64,000 nucleotides of DNA from Monilinia fructicola (taxonomy: Eukaryota > Ascomycota > Leotiomycetes > Helotiales > Sclerotiniaceae): contig VICG01000005.1 of NCBI GenBank assembly GCA_008692225.1, positions 496,001 to 560,000 on the forward strand. Direction: 5' to 3'. The notes beneath the pieces are model-generated. The model searched no databases and was not told where the DNA came from. It saw nothing but the letters and a program-made list of their open reading frames with translations. Positions 13,441-26,155 of this stretch are shown piece by piece (positions within the stretch are counted from its first letter, which is position 1; each line of letters begins with the position of its first letter). A program made the translations under genes and the position numbers.

Positions 13441-15206
13441 GACTGTGCTTCTAAACATTCAGGACCTTCCCATTTGACTGCCCAGAGTCCACCAACCAGG
13501 CCAAGATGTCCGATTGAGCCGAGTGGACGCGTTGATGAAGCGTTGAACGTCTCTTCTGTGAACTCTTAATTTCTTAAATATTGTTTGATCATGAAACTTT
13601 TGAGGGAGCATATGGGCTGCCGATACTTGTCATGGAATGTTCTTCGTTTCATGAAGAGATGGAGTCTGAGCGGTCAAAATGAAATGTGCGCGTTTGCCCT
13701 TGCTCTGGTTCTCCTATTCAACCTTCGGCATTCCGGAATACAGAGCCTGAGTTCACGATGGTGTCCCCTTTCAGATGCAATGCGGGAACGGCTGGCAGAT
13801 GACAATTGATTGAAATCAAAGAGTCTCGACCGTCAATTGCTCCATTTCGGTTTCATCTCCTGATCGTTGTCAGTGTTGTTCCCATGCAAATTTGTGGATC
13901 GAATGAAAATTTCTTTTCATGGGCATTCAGATTTTGCGGGGAAACAAGGGAACGAAATGGAAGCGGTATTTTCAGCCCTGCTGAAAAAGCCAGTTCTACA
14001 GTACAGTACTGTATTGTCCTTTTGGTAAGGGGTACTGGCTTGTGGGGAACGAATCAAATTTTTCAATATGTTGACATCACCCGTGAAAAATCTCTTCGGA
14101 CTCTATTCTATGGAGCTTTGAGCTTTCAAGGTTCATTATTATTTTGGAAAGGTGTTCTAAAAAAAAGGCATGCTCGATCAATGATGGGTCTCATTGGTTC
14201 GCTCTTATTACATCAGGGCTTATACTTGATCACGTTAATAATTGAGCCATTTTGTCATCCTTATTGCCCCTTGGCAGCACAACAGTTTGGGTTTCCACGG
14301 TACCTGAAAATCTACCTAGGACCTATTACCTGGTTACACCAGGCGGAGAATTTTGAATTGGACTAAAAAAGGTAATTGGCGGTAAGAAACAAGGCTTGTT
14401 CATATCCGAGAACGACTCACTTGATGAGCCGAGAGTTGGAAAGATCACCGGTAGGGTGATATCTTGTTGGCATTAAGAATGAATTGATCCATTGGAAATG
14501 ATGTTTTCCACAACCTGAAGCACGTTTTTGTTACTCGTGGTTACTCATAGTAAGATTGATGGTACTCGAGTCTCGAGTAGACTTGATCGACAAGCGGAAA
14601 CGCTGATGAAATAATAAAGCAACGAATCTCATCATCTTCACAATTCATGGTGCCACTTTCCAGAACCAACATTCGTTCAAGACAGACAATACAACCTCTC
14701 ACGGTCTCACCGTACCACAAGCACTCAACGCACCACATGGCCACTTGATAATTGTACGAGCGTAAAAGTTTATTCCATCGGCTTGGCAAGCATGAAATAG
14801 ATCTGATGCGAAATTGCTGACGAAATTGACGAGACTCTCACGATGCTGCAGGATCGACTGGATATCCGAATTTCAATTACCCCCAGGTTTCCTAAATAGT
14901 AAGGGCGAACAAGGACAAGGGAGGGCTCGAATGATCATTTTCATGGGTTTATGAATAAGCGAAAGGGAATAGAATGATCTAGCGCTCAAACGATTTCGTA
15001 AGAGTAACCACAAAATTCATCACGAGTGCGATTCTTTGGCACTCCAGGGCTCTTTTGCTTGTTTGCTTGCTGGGTTTTATTAGTCCGAGTTGGGTCTGCG
15101 ACTCTGCCCAGAATCCCAGATGGATTGGTATTTGGTATGTGCGTGGAATGTCGAAATGTCGAAATGTCATTAAGGATTTTCACAAATTAGATCCTTGTAA
15201 CTATTC

Positions 15207-15237
15207 CAGTTAGAGGTAAGGCGGTTACCTCTAACTG
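15207..15237. repeat. Perfect 13-bp inverted repeat (hairpin)
   Basis: Left arm CAGTTAGAGGTAA (15207-15219), 5-nt loop GGCGG, right arm TTACCTCTAACTG (15225-15237). It lies about 735 bp upstream of the PAR32-like start codon. Confidence 0.9.
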
Positions 15238-15971
15238 CAAAGTGTCAAACCAACGTTACCAAACATCGTGAGAAATTTTGGAAAAAAAGAATCAAAGACC
15301 TTGGAAATGAAATGAGGACTAAGGGAAAAAAGTCTTTTTTTTCTGGGGTAGATGACTCGTATTTGGAAAAGAGTCACCTGTCACGGCGATTGAGTAAGTA
15401 GTAGGTAAGGAGGTAGTAGGTAGGGAGGTACTAGGTAGGTATGTCCACGGGTAGGTTGGTAGTCAGTCAAGTACTATACAAGGTGAGAAGTCAATAATAA
15501 AGCAGAGAGAGAAAAAAGGATATAAGAAACAGAAGGTCCACATTCTTCAGTTATTTATTATTGCATACTCCGTACATATTCAAAGAACATCAGATCAGAT
15601 CAGACTCATCATATACACTTATATATTACTGCTGCTACAGTACAATTACTACTGTTACTATTCCTACTATTATTACGACTACTACCTACCTCCTACCTAC
15701 CTACCTCCTTACCTCCTCCCTCACACCTACTACCGGTGCTCATACAATTAAGGAAGCTACCATCGTTTCATAATTGTGATTCACTCTTCAACGTTTATTC
15801 TTCTTGCAAAACGCATTTAAAACCATACTACTTATTAAACTCCTATATCCCATCAACTACTACCTCCTACCTAGTCTTGAGGTTACTTCCTACTCTCTTC
15901 TTAAATAACTTCCTCCCTACAAACCAAGATCAAACCAACACTTCCCAAAACCCATTCAAACAATCTCAACC

Positions 15972-16445
15972 ATGCCAACTCACTACCAAGTTACTGAACC
16001 TCACCCTCACGTCGCCATGGCTTCCTTCATGCATTCCGGACGAGGAGGAGCAGGAAATACATTCAAAGCCCCCAAAACTACCGATGGTAGCAATGCCCGA
16101 GGACCAGCCTCCCTCTTCTCTCGCGGTCTTCCTCAAACCTCTTCCAAATTTAGCAGTGGCCGCGGTGGCGCCGGAAACATCCTCCCTTCATCCAAGAAAG
16201 CTCCATTTTCCTTCGACGAAGAACTCGAGCGTCAAAGCACTAGAGAAAAGAAGATGAGCGAGGGAGGTTTATGGCATGTAGGCCGCGGTGGTGCAGGCAA
16301 CTATGCATGCGGAAGACCAAGCAGCGAGCGCAAGAACTCAACCAGCTCGGAGGACAGCGATGGCAGTATTAGGAGTGTGAGAAGTGGTGGATTCTTGGGA
16401 CAATTGGAACGCTGGGTTTCGAATTCTTCGACGAGATCCTCATAG
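15972..16445 (+). CDS. PAR32-like GRGGAGN-repeat protein
   Basis: Single-exon gene of 157 aa. Three exact GRGGAGN repeats lie at residues 23-29, 63-69 and 104-110, the hallmark of the fungal DUF3602/Par32 family. In yeast, Par32 (Amu1) is phosphorylated on nitrogen or TORC1 signals and inhibits the Mep1/Mep3 ammonium transporters at the plasma membrane. Here the C-terminal third is Ser-rich with acidic patches, fitting a phosphoregulated protein. A second in-frame Met at residue 16 is an alternative start; I kept the first because nothing rules it out. A transport-regulating role is inferred from the family, not from the neighbourhood. Confidence 0.85.
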   Translation: MPTHYQVTEPHPHVAMASFMHSGRGGAGNTFKAPKTTDGSNARGPASLFSRGLPQTSSKFSSGRGGAGNILPSSKKAPFSFDEELERQSTREKKMSEGGLWHVGRGGAGNYACGRPSSERKNSTSSEDSDGSIRSVRSGGFLGQLERWVSNSSTRSS

Positions 16446-17383
16446 ATTTCGACTCGGAGATTTTACGATACTACGGTTTCCTTTTTTTTGCAGCAATCAC
16501 TTGCGTTTTCAACATCGTCTTCAAGAGCATACATCGGCGTTTCAACATCTTCACTACTTCTTTACACTACGAGTACTATTCTACTCATAATCAACATTGC
16601 ACATTCAACAATGGCAACGGCGCAAGGGCAACACGGAGGGAACGGCAAAAATGGCAAACAGGCAGGGAAAGGGGGATTTAAAAAAAGTTATTGATTGGGA
16701 CCTCAGGACTACATGATGAAGCTGGCTGGTAGACTCCAGCGTCCGAGTAGTTCTGGTGATTTTATTTGAGATGGAGATGGAGAGCGAGTTAGCCCAAGAT
16801 ACTTTATGATACCCTGGATTTTTCTATGTGTTTGGTGAGAGGAGGGGGGAGGGGAGGGGGAGGAAGTAGCTAGCAAATGACTAGTGGATGGTCTTCCTTG
16901 AAGAAGCCATCACACGTACCTAAATTATAATACAGTACCACCACAAACCAATGAATCCTTCCTTCCCCCTGCCCCGTGCACCCAACAATCACAATCACAC
17001 TCCACACCCACCCAGCCGACAAAATTTCCGCAAACGAACATCCCATCATCCCATCCATTCCCAATTCCCACTTCCAAACCCCGTACCTACAGAAAGAAGC
17101 CAGAAGTCTCCCAGCTTCCGGAATGACTGAAAGACATCACCAGGTGTGCCAATCCGTGCCATCTCACCCTTCCTCCGTCCCTCCCTCGCGCTCTCTCCAC
17201 TACCGACCGACCTACCTCCCATCCGCGCTACCCGTGCAACCTTGGGAAGTTGGAACCCACCACACAACAGCCATGTACCGTACCATACCGTACCGCACCG
17301 CACCGCACCGCACCCTACCGCCATAACCTCGCACAACACCTCCCTTACTAATCCATCCCCAGTCCCAAACAAGCAATTTACAT

Positions 17384-17384
17384 A

Positions 17385-17415
<31 letters not shown>

Positions 17416-17430
17416 ATCTATCTATCTACC
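17384..17430. repeat. (CCTG)n then (CTAT)n microsatellite
   Basis: About nine CCTG units followed by CTAT units are directly visible. Confidence 0.95.
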
Positions 17431-17760
17431 TGCTACTCTAACCTATCTCATCGAGATATCTATCTATCTACAAGTAAGTGCATTGAGTGTATCAGGTATC
17501 AGGTATCAAGTATCAGGATCCATCCGCACGATCAGCTGCTTGCTCATCAAAATCGAAATCGGAATCTTCATTTTGTGATGATCTATGCGATCTTCTACTT
17601 GGCAGGAATGAATGAATGAATGTTACTATAGTCGCAGTATACAGCCGTAGTATACAGTCGTAGTATACAGCAATAACAATACACGAGGAACATGATACGA
17701 TACGATGCAATACGATGCGATATAACCAACTTACTCGTGTCGTCTGAGGATCTCGGTAAA

Positions 17761-17783
17761 TGCATGCATGCATGCATGCATGT
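17761..17783. repeat. (ATGC)n microsatellite
   Basis: Five to six uninterrupted ATGC units, which are self-complementary. Confidence 0.95.
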
Positions 17784-20700
17784 ATGAACTCCGTACTGTA
17801 ATGGGAGTTGTGATGGAATGAATGGGTAGCAGGAGGGAGGCGATGGATGTTCTACAATAATAAGCAGATCGCTTTTCTGCTGTTGGCTTGTTGTATGTGT
17901 GATTAATGCATCTATGTGTGTTTATATATATATATATAATCGATTCAACCTTCTCGCTGTACACTCTGTCTGTACTTTGTTTGTCCCTGCACGTTGTAGG
18001 TGCTAGGGAGGCTCGTTAGTAGTTGGTACAGTAATTAATAATTACTGCTGTAGTCCGTAGTCGTAGGCAGTTGGATGCATGTGCAGTATGGTAGCCTGAC
18101 GGAGTATACGCATGCATGTAAGGTTATCGTTTATTTTTCATCTTGAGGATGATAATTTTGGGGGGGAGACGGTCGTATTGGAGTTATGGATTCTTTCATT
18201 TTCATCGCCTCTTCGCCCAAATACTGTCTGTCTGTCTGTCTTTCTTCTAGAATTGTACAGTACGGTGCTGTAATCTTGCAATACAGTACTGTGGAGCGAT
18301 GGAAGGAGGGGAGAATCAGAGGATGGATGGATGGATGGATGGTTGTTTGCGGCTCCACTTGTTGTTTTGATGGGAGGGGATCATGAATGAATGAATGAAC
18401 GATTGATTGAATGATTGATTGAATGAATGGCCTGTCTACAATGTACTCCGTACATAGCCCATACAGTCCTGTGCCTAGGTGCAGTAGGTAGCTGGAGATC
18501 AATCCATCCTGGCTGGAGCTGGGAACGGGTTTTTGTTATGTAAGGGAAATTTGGGGTTGGGAGTCAGGACTCAGGAGGGTGTAGGCTTTTCCAAGGCATA
18601 GAGGGGGAAGACTGCTGGGTGACTCCTGAGTTTGGGTTTGGGCTATACTCTGTGCTGAGCTGTAGAATTTTGGGATTTTGCGGGGAAGCGGAAGGGAAAG
18701 GGAAAGGCAAAGGGAAAAGGAAAGGGGAGGCAAAGGGAAAGGGGTAGTCACTGGTCAATCTACTCAGTACAGTACTAGTTTGTTACAGGTGATATCCATT
18801 ACTGCACACGGATTTGCGGCTTTTTTTACTTTTTCTTTTTACAGTATAGATGAATGAATGAATGAACGAACGAATAAATGGATGAATGAACAAATGAGCA
18901 AAAAGCAACCTTTGTAGTTACCGCGATGAATATTATGCAATAAACAATGAATGAATGAATAAATGACCGAAGAAGCAAAATAAATGAGGCAATAACACGC
19001 AATGAAACAAACATATTTGCGAAGTAATAAAGCGAGGCGAGAATAATGGAGCTCACCAGCTCCATCAATGGACCACCTGCATCATCAATCAAATGCCGCA
19101 ACACCCTTACCGTAGCGAGGTATGGGTGAGTCTGCCAGAGTTTCAACTTTCACCACGTACTTACTACTGAGTCTACCGAGTCCTGACTGTATGTACTATG
19201 TACTATGTACTATGCAGTATGCAGTATGCACCTTGCATGTACCGACCGACGTACTCCGTAGTTAGTAGTCAGTAGGTCATGCACGCCTGGATATGCATTA
19301 CTTACTGTACGGAGTATGGAAGAAGGAAGAAGGAAGAAGGGGGCACTCCACCTGCATTTTCAACAGAGGATCCAATTGCATCCGTCCGTTCGTTCCCCTT
19401 ACGTCAATCTTCATCGGACATTCTACAGTACAGTATAGTAAGTGAGTAGTAAGTACAGGAGTAAGTAGTAAGTAGTTTCAAGCCCAGGTGGACGGGGTAA
19501 ATGCGAATGGAGGACGGATAGCTGGTGCCCTGCAGAACAATATACTCTGCTCTGTAATACTGTACTGTACGGTTCGGTAATTAATAGGTTACATCGGCCG
19601 AGCATTAAAAATGGATAAACATCCATCTTCCTTCTTGCTTTGACACTCTGGCACGACGGTCATGAGCGCTCGCGGAACTAAACCTTGGAAGAGTTGGGTT
19701 GGAGTCCGGAAGGAAAATGAAGAATTGCCGTTGGTGACCGGTGCGGCGTGCTGTGCTGGATGACTAGGTTGTCACTTTGTGTCCATTCATTACTCAACTT
19801 CCCCGCGTTTGGGAGGCGGAGCCGGGGGTTTCGTTGCTACTGTACTCTACTATACCATTACTGTATATAACCATACCATACTAGCGCTACTGTGTTTATG
19901 CGTGGAGTGGCGATATGGCGTGGCGTTTCTGGGGAATTGGCTTGGATGCTTGGTTTTGGGTGGTTGGGTGGTTGGGTGGTTGAGTGTTTTGGTGTTTTGG
20001 TGTTTTGGTGTTTTGGTGTTTGTCTTTAGGTATTTGATATTTGCTACGTCGATTGGAATCAAAGAGTGATATTGTGGCCGAGTGACAGAGAGTCCGTGAA
20101 TCGTGAACGTGATCCTCTATTCTGGGTCCTTGGAATCTTGGATGCTTGGATGCTTGGGTGATCAGATGGAGTATTTGAGAATGCAAGAAGGGAAACGTGA
20201 GTATTCGCGAAAGGGTCTACCTTGTGCTCGGATGTGCCGAAATGGGATGGTATAATTGCATCGTTCGGATTCTTCTCTGGGGACATCAGATGACTGGATT
20301 TGAGTTATGCTAGTCTGGGTTTTGAGAGTGCCGGGACGGTATGGGTCGTGGTTTGCCTTTTTGTTGTCATGTTTTCTTTTGTTGATCGTTTCTGTTTTAT
20401 TTACTTGTTTCTATTGTTGGTGATTTGCGAGTCCCGGGGAGGTTGGTGGGATAGTGTGACATTTTGAGTTGGGAAATACGATGAGATGGGTTGAATCGGC
20501 TTGCTTTCAATGTTATTTCTTCATAATTTTCAGACAAAGTCTTCGTTTAAAGTTCGAGCACAGAATACGGTATCGGTAAAGAATATGTAACCTTGGAATA
20601 CATAGATAGGGACGGAATTCTCGTTGGGTCAAGTCCCTGCAGTCAGCAGATATATTATTTCCGTGTGTGTATTCGGGATCGTCCTGCTTTCGAACATGTA

Positions 20701-22323
20701 GAGAAGGAAAGATATCATATGTCTGATTTATGATTCATCACGCTCTATCTTCCGGAAATCTTTGATAGTGATCTGCCGTTGGGCGTGTCCTTTTATATTG
20801 TCTGTATGTTCTCTGGGGTCAGTCGAGCTCATATGGAGAATACAATGTTCAACAACGCACACCTTGAGCTAATGTGGTGTTCCCTCGAAATCTGCGCAGC
20901 AGAATGCCAGAACATATGATAAGAAGTCAAAGGGCATTGTAGATGATGCCCTCCGGGTAATTTTTTTTTGCGTTTAAATAGGACGTGTAGTCTTCACGAG
21001 AGAAAATTGTTTGGATCTTCGTAATGAATAACATGTTTGGACTAGAGTACAGATTATGTTTATCTTCTTCTCTCTTATGTAACGTCTTATTGATTCCATA
21101 GCACGAGACCCAAAGCCGCTATTTTTGAACTTTCCATGCAGTTTCAATCAGAAGGGGGATTTAACGTGAGCAAATTCTTGCTCTTCGAAAAAGGGAGACT
21201 CTGGAGGAGTCATCCATACTACTGCCGAAGAGGTACCAAGTTTCTTTTCGTAGTTGAACTCCAAGTATAATATAATGGTAATTGCCTGACCTGCTCGTCG
21301 CTTGCTACTGACTTGTGTTAATATACTTATTATGCGCTGATAAGTTCAACTTGCATCGGTTTCTATGGGTCAGAAACCATATTTTGTTTGATTTTTAAAT
21401 TCAACCAGCCCGCTATCGAATTTTTGGTACTGAGTCTGATCATCATATACAAGCAGAAAGTAAAGATATTGATGTATGTATATTTTGTTCTACTCAGAAG
21501 GATTTGGCTGCTATGCCCGGGCAAAATCATCATGCCTTGTAGACTCGAGAGGAGGTTATCCAACAAAGCTGGCTGACTAGTTCTCGGCTTGAGCTGATTA
21601 TTGAGTGGGCGTGCTATAGTTCAGGTAGCATAGATTGAGCGCTCACAAATCATCTAATATATTCTGAGACAAAGCTCTCTTATATGATCTAGTAGATCAA
21701 TAGAAGCTACAAACCTACTTTTGTATCCGCTCGAAGATCTAGGGAAAAAGATATTTCATGCTCATTAATTGACTCGACATACTCGCTACTCCCTATTATG
21801 AATATATCATCGCGTGTTTATCTGTTTGCTACTTAGAATTCACCTGGCACCTCTTTGTTCTCTATTTCTAGTCTATTAAACCTCGCATCCCTTCGTAAGC
21901 GAGCGCCTAATTAGCATCCATCTCTAGAGTCCTGATTACCCGCACGTTTACTTACATTTCAAAACTCACTTGTCTCCTCCAAGAAGCCTGACCTGCTTAA
22001 TTAAATTATTTCCCTTAGACACATCATCTTAATAAGCATTTCAAGAAGCAAAATAGACCAAGGAGTTCCTTGCGCCGAAATCTCTCGAATAAACACCAAA
22101 TATCTTCAAAAGCGAGAGGAATGTCGAACACACAAACCTACCGAAAACATTAGGATTACCAGAAGTCTCCATGGATCCATTAGCCCATTCTAGAAACACA
22201 ATTGCCCAGTCCCTTATTACCATCCTTCCTTTATGATGATTAAATATACATCCATGCCACCCTCCACTTTATCTCAGATTCTCCAATCACAAAATCATAA
22301 CCATCACAAATACCCAAGACAAA

Positions 22324-22741
22324 ATGACAGATCCTCAAACCATAAAGAGAGTCGTTGTATGTCTCTCTATTTTGGGTGGCATTGCAGTATGGATCGGAGT
22401 ATGTATCTACCATTCCTATCATCTTCCTCTCAAGCGTCTCTCATCGGCACTATTCTCACCCTATGAATAATCTAGATGTCTCAATATTTTTGTAATAGTC
22501 TTCTCACCTCTCCAACAAGCTAACACCCATATAGCTCATCCTAATCTGCTCATCTGCTTGCTTCCAGCGTGGAGCTCGATCTTGCTTGCACGGTGTTGGA
22601 ACACCCTTTCGATGGGTTTGGAGTGCATGTTTGGGAATGTTCGGATCTACTCCTAAGCAGAATTTGGGTGGTGGTGGTGGTGGTATTTCAGTAGAACAGC
22701 CTAGGAGTGCAAACGATCACGAGTTGCAAGATATGGCATGA
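22324..22741 (+). CDS. Small membrane protein A of a tandem set, unknown
   Basis: Exons 22324-22398 and 22535-22741 with donor GTATGT, a CTAAC branch-like sequence and acceptor ATAG give 93 aa. The protein begins MTD, has a hydrophobic segment (residues about 9-30) interrupted by the phase-0 intron after residue 25, then a Cys/Arg-containing stretch, a Trp-rich second hydrophobic patch (WVWSACLGMFG) and a Gly-run plus acidic tail. No signal-peptide cleavage site is evident; one or two membrane segments are likely. It shares the pattern R..R..L.G..G.P..W.W..CL then GMFG with the gene at 23955, and intron position and phase are the same, so the two look paralogous. Function is unknown. Confidence 0.6.
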
Positions 22742-23954
22742 GGGGATCCTGGAGTTGATGCTCCTAATTAACCTTGCCGTCGGGGGGAAAGATCATAGAG
22801 TGTCTTCCTGTTGTTCCTGATCGCGCGAAGTGTTTTGTTCAGATGGTATCATCAAGCACTGTCGAGCAAACACTGGGCAATAAATAACTCCTGAGTCCTT
22901 CCCTGTAATCCTTGAAGCTCATTAGAAGCTTCAGATGTATACATGTATGCGTGTATGTCATCTTAATTCTTCATTTCTGGAGCAAGATGAAAGTGATACG
23001 CGATATGAAACCTGACGCAGTCACTAGTAAATTTGCACACGACCACCACCCGAAAGACACCATCTTCCTCCTCCCTACTGATACGTGCTGGCACCGATCT
23101 ACTAGGAACAGATCTCGCGGATACAGTATTAGCAACTGTGACTTCAATCGCACTTCTCCACGTCCCTCTCCATCTCCGGATTCGTTTCCTTCTGATCCCC
23201 AACATCTTCTTCCCTACCCATTTCCGAGTCACCAGCAAGATCCGAAACAAAAATACTACCCCTCTCGCCCTCAAGAGACGGACACATAGGCTTGCTGGCA
23301 ATGCAACTTCAGTTTCTGTTATCATAGTAAGAATTGGCGATACCGTACGAAGACTTGTTATATAGACAAATTGGTTTTATGAGACTATGTTGAAGATGGG
23401 GCAAGAGTCTTACTTGCCATTGTCAAAAGAAAATAACCAATCCACATAGATCAACAAGAACTGTATTATCAGAAGCAGTTGTTTGGAAATAGACGAGAGA
23501 GTAAACATCGGAAGATTATAGATGAGCCACTATTCGTTATATCTAGAAAGATTTGGTACCAAATCCTGCCAAGTCAAGGAGAAGAACGGGTAGGTGGACA
23601 TGCTAATCTAAACCGACTTGCGTTGAGAAATAGGATGTAAGTACATGGATGGAGCCATCTATCTGCGCAATAAGCACAGATGACGTCTCGACAGTGGATA
23701 GAAACGCCAGCAATTTGAATGGCAGATTGGATGCAGTGGCTATAGCTCAAGCTGCGCGTGAAGATCATGTGATACGGCTCTACTTGTGATAAACAAAAAG
23801 ATCGAGCTATAATAGCTTGTTCCGCGGCAAAAGAAAAAGCGGCAACGAGTAAACAAATACACGCACGCATACCACCCACAACTTCAATCATCCTCAAGAC
23901 ATTTCTGCATCACTCGCAAAGCGCCAAGGATAAAGTTGGAGAATCAGGCGCAAA
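22742..23954. other. Spacer between small membrane genes A and B
   Basis: ORFs of about 110-125 codons overlap on both strands between 22912 and 23365. One plus-strand frame (from about 23033) encodes a hydrophobic stretch, so a decayed relative cannot be excluded, but I find no start and splice arrangement that joins it. Confidence 0.35.
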
Positions 23955-24434
23955 ATGACGGACTGGGAAGCCCTCGAAACCCCTGGGATTATATGGGCGA
24001 TTGTCATGGCCGTTTTGGTATGCATCAGCTTGGTTCTCGCGCCGTGGTATATATGCTAAGTTGGTTTCTGTTAGTTTGCCATCGCAATATTATTCGAATC
24101 CTTCCGTACAACCACTCGGTGGCTTTTTGGCAGAGCGGGAGTACCGATTATCTGGACTTGGGGCTGTTTGGTGGCACTGAGCGGGATGTTCTTTGGGAGA
24201 CGGGTGGTCAGGAGTGGTGATGGAGGCCATGTGCGTAGGGAAGAGGATGGGAATGGAGTTGAATTGGAGGATTTGGAGAGGGGCGAGGTTGGAGTTGTTA
24301 TTGTAGTTACGGAGTCTACTACTGAGGCTGGACCAGCGACTACTAGCGACGGCGGTGATATCAGGAATGGGGATATTACAGCTCCTGAGGAGGTGCATGT
24401 GGAGACTCGTGTAGCGTTTGTAAACACTGCTTAA
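23955..24434 (+). CDS. Small membrane protein B of a tandem set, unknown
   Basis: Exons 23955-24017 and 24075-24434 (57-nt intron, donor GTATGC, acceptor TTAG, phase 0) give 140 aa. Like gene A it starts MTD, places the intron inside the first hydrophobic segment (after residue 21), then has FRTTTRWLFG, a second Trp-rich hydrophobic segment (WTWGCLVALSGMFFG) and a long acidic Gly/Thr/Glu tail. The predicted shape is two short membrane helices with a cytoplasmic acidic tail. The similarity to gene A in the Arg/Gly/Pro/Trp spacing, with identical intron phase, argues for duplication. No known family is recognised. Confidence 0.65.
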
Positions 24435-25739
24435 GAATCTAAATAATATCATCATATGGTCAACATCTAAAAGACATACTTGCAACTCTCGTAAGTTGTG
24501 GAGACTCTACCCATGTATTTCAACTGAGATTATAAGTTAGATTGTTGCTCGCTCATGCTGTCCTAGATTATGCTGAAAAGTGTGCAAATAGATACACTTT
24601 TAATCCCCAGCAAGGCGATAGGGATTGTTAGGGAGTTGGATAACCAGGCAAGAATATACGTAATAAGCTACCTGGAATAAACTTGAAAGATGAAGGAACA
24701 GACCAAGTATAATTCAGATCTTTTCATTCTTCTTTGTTGTTGATGATTCTAAGCTGTGAACTAAAAAACATCATTTACCCCTTCGGTTAGCTAACCGAAG
24801 GATAAGCAAGCAACCAAATCCCCTTTCAAGCCACTGTAGTTCAATTATCAACAAATTACCTTCTGTGGGTGCAATAAAACTTTGATTTGAGCTCTATTAC
24901 ATATTGAATATTGGCTACGGTTGATATTGTGATTATTAATAATGTAGATACCCTTTTAGATCTCATTTTGCAACTTTCCCCGAATGGCAAGCTTCGGAGA
25001 ACACTTGAGCAAGTCTCAAAAATAATCAAGTAAAAATGCCAATCCTACTCACTTTCTGACCTAGATTGAAATTCTGAATTGATTCAGAATCCTCCTATCC
25101 ATTCCTTCCGAACATTTAGCTCCAAAAACTTAAGTTTCGGACATGCAACATTGTAGAAGAGCTTGTCATTACCCGTGGATTCAACCAGACACGAGAATTT
25201 TAGATGAGCACAGATGTAGAGAGCTTCTTGGAACTTGCTAAATAATTGAGGTATATAACTTCTAGCTTTGATGTGAAGCTCTATGCCCTTATGTAGCGTT
25301 GTTGGCGCTTTTATGTGAGCTAGCCGGCAGATAATAATCATCCTAGCATGAAAAGAATCAAGGAACCACAATAAATTTTTCTATATATAGCTTATTTAAA
25401 ATTGCCAGTAACTTCAGATACGCAACAAAACAGCTTTAGAACAAGGATTAGACTGCAATATTCTGATATTTACCACGATGTCCCGTCAGTTATGATAGAT
25501 GGCCCACTTGTGGTCCTCGAGAGCCAATAGGGAATCCAAGAATTTCATGCGGCCTTGTAAAGCTTCGAAAGAAAGATTCGGGATAGAAAACTAACTACCA
25601 GCGGGACAGTTAGCCTTGTACTTAGCGCGATCTAGCTAGATTTGACAGTGTAGATAGGTGAAGAGTATCGAAGATTATTCAAACCTCCCACGTTTACAAA
25701 TTCAAACAAAACCCCCAAAACTCTTCAGTTACCATTAAG
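24435..25739. other. Spacer between small membrane genes B and C
   Basis: No supportable gene. A minus-strand frame at 25084-25371 lacks an ATG start and could be a decayed coding relic. A perfect 22-bp palindrome lies at 24780-24801. Confidence 0.45.
24780..24801. repeat. Perfect 22-bp palindrome
   Basis: Half-site CCTTCGGTTAG at 24780-24790 is followed without a loop by its exact reverse complement CTAACCGAAGG at 24791-24801. It lies between small membrane genes B and C. Confidence 0.95.
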
Positions 25740-26155
25740 ATGGATCAGATATTTACTTCGCCATGGAGCTATGTCGCGTTGGTTCTCGCTGTGATTTCCA
25801 TTCTTGTAGGTAACTCTTTTCGAAAGTCTTCGAGTTGTTTGAAGGCATCCTCAAATGCTCTCAATGGATTTGAATTTATTAGATATGAGTATATACTGAC
25901 AATTAGCATAAATAGGCTCTGTTCATCGCTGTGGTCACACAGTCTTATGATCTAGTCCAGATGGTTCGGATGCGGGAGCCACATGAGTTGAGAGTTTGGA
26001 GAGGTGTGGAGGAGGGGGCTGCTGGCAATGATGGAGCGAGGGAAGAAGGAGGAGGAGGAGAGGATGGAGAAGAGGAAGCAGGAGAAGTGGAGAGCGGGGG
26101 AGAGGGAAGAGAAGATGGAGGTGCTGGTGTTCGCCCCCTGCCATCTGCAGAATGA
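25740..26155 (+). CDS. Small membrane protein C of a tandem set, unknown
   Basis: Exons 25740-25805 and 25916-26155 (110-nt intron, donor GTAGGT, acceptor ATAG, phase 0) give 101 aa. The first exon encodes a hydrophobic helix from about residue 9 to the junction at residue 22, which continues as ALFIAVV in exon 2. This is the same intron-in-helix architecture as genes A and B. The remainder is Gly/Glu-rich and acidic, again like B. It lacks the Trp-rich second helix, so it is either a diverged or shortened relative or an independent gene with the same layout. The donor is weaker than in A and B. Confidence 0.5.

Larger units (their letters stand above)
9848..15971. other. Intergenic stretch with hairpins, no firm gene
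   Basis: Roughly 6 kb with no gene I can support. Several 110-186-codon ORFs occur on both strands but lack splice support or recognisable content. Notable non-coding structure includes perfect inverted repeats at 13408-13440 and 15207-15237, a TGCATG run near 12.18 kb, and AGGTAGG-type tracts at 15.40-15.44 kb whose complement recurs in the CT-rich leader at 15.68-15.72 kb, just before the PAR32-like gene. Confidence 0.5.
16446..22323. other. Gene-poor intergenic DNA rich in short repeats
   Basis: No supportable gene in about 5.9 kb. The first half (17.3-19.5 kb) is crowded with tetranucleotide repeats (CCTG, ATGC, GTCT, GGAT, GAAT) and with the recurring words TACTCCGTAC and ACAGTACTGT. 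The second half is ordinary AT-rich DNA with no clear structure. The ORFs present are repeat-derived. Confidence 0.5.

Noticed and set aside
13806..14366. 186-codon plus-strand ORF
   Set aside because: Long for chance, but composition is erratic, no domain or splice partner is visible, and about one chance ORF of this size is expected in 64 kb.
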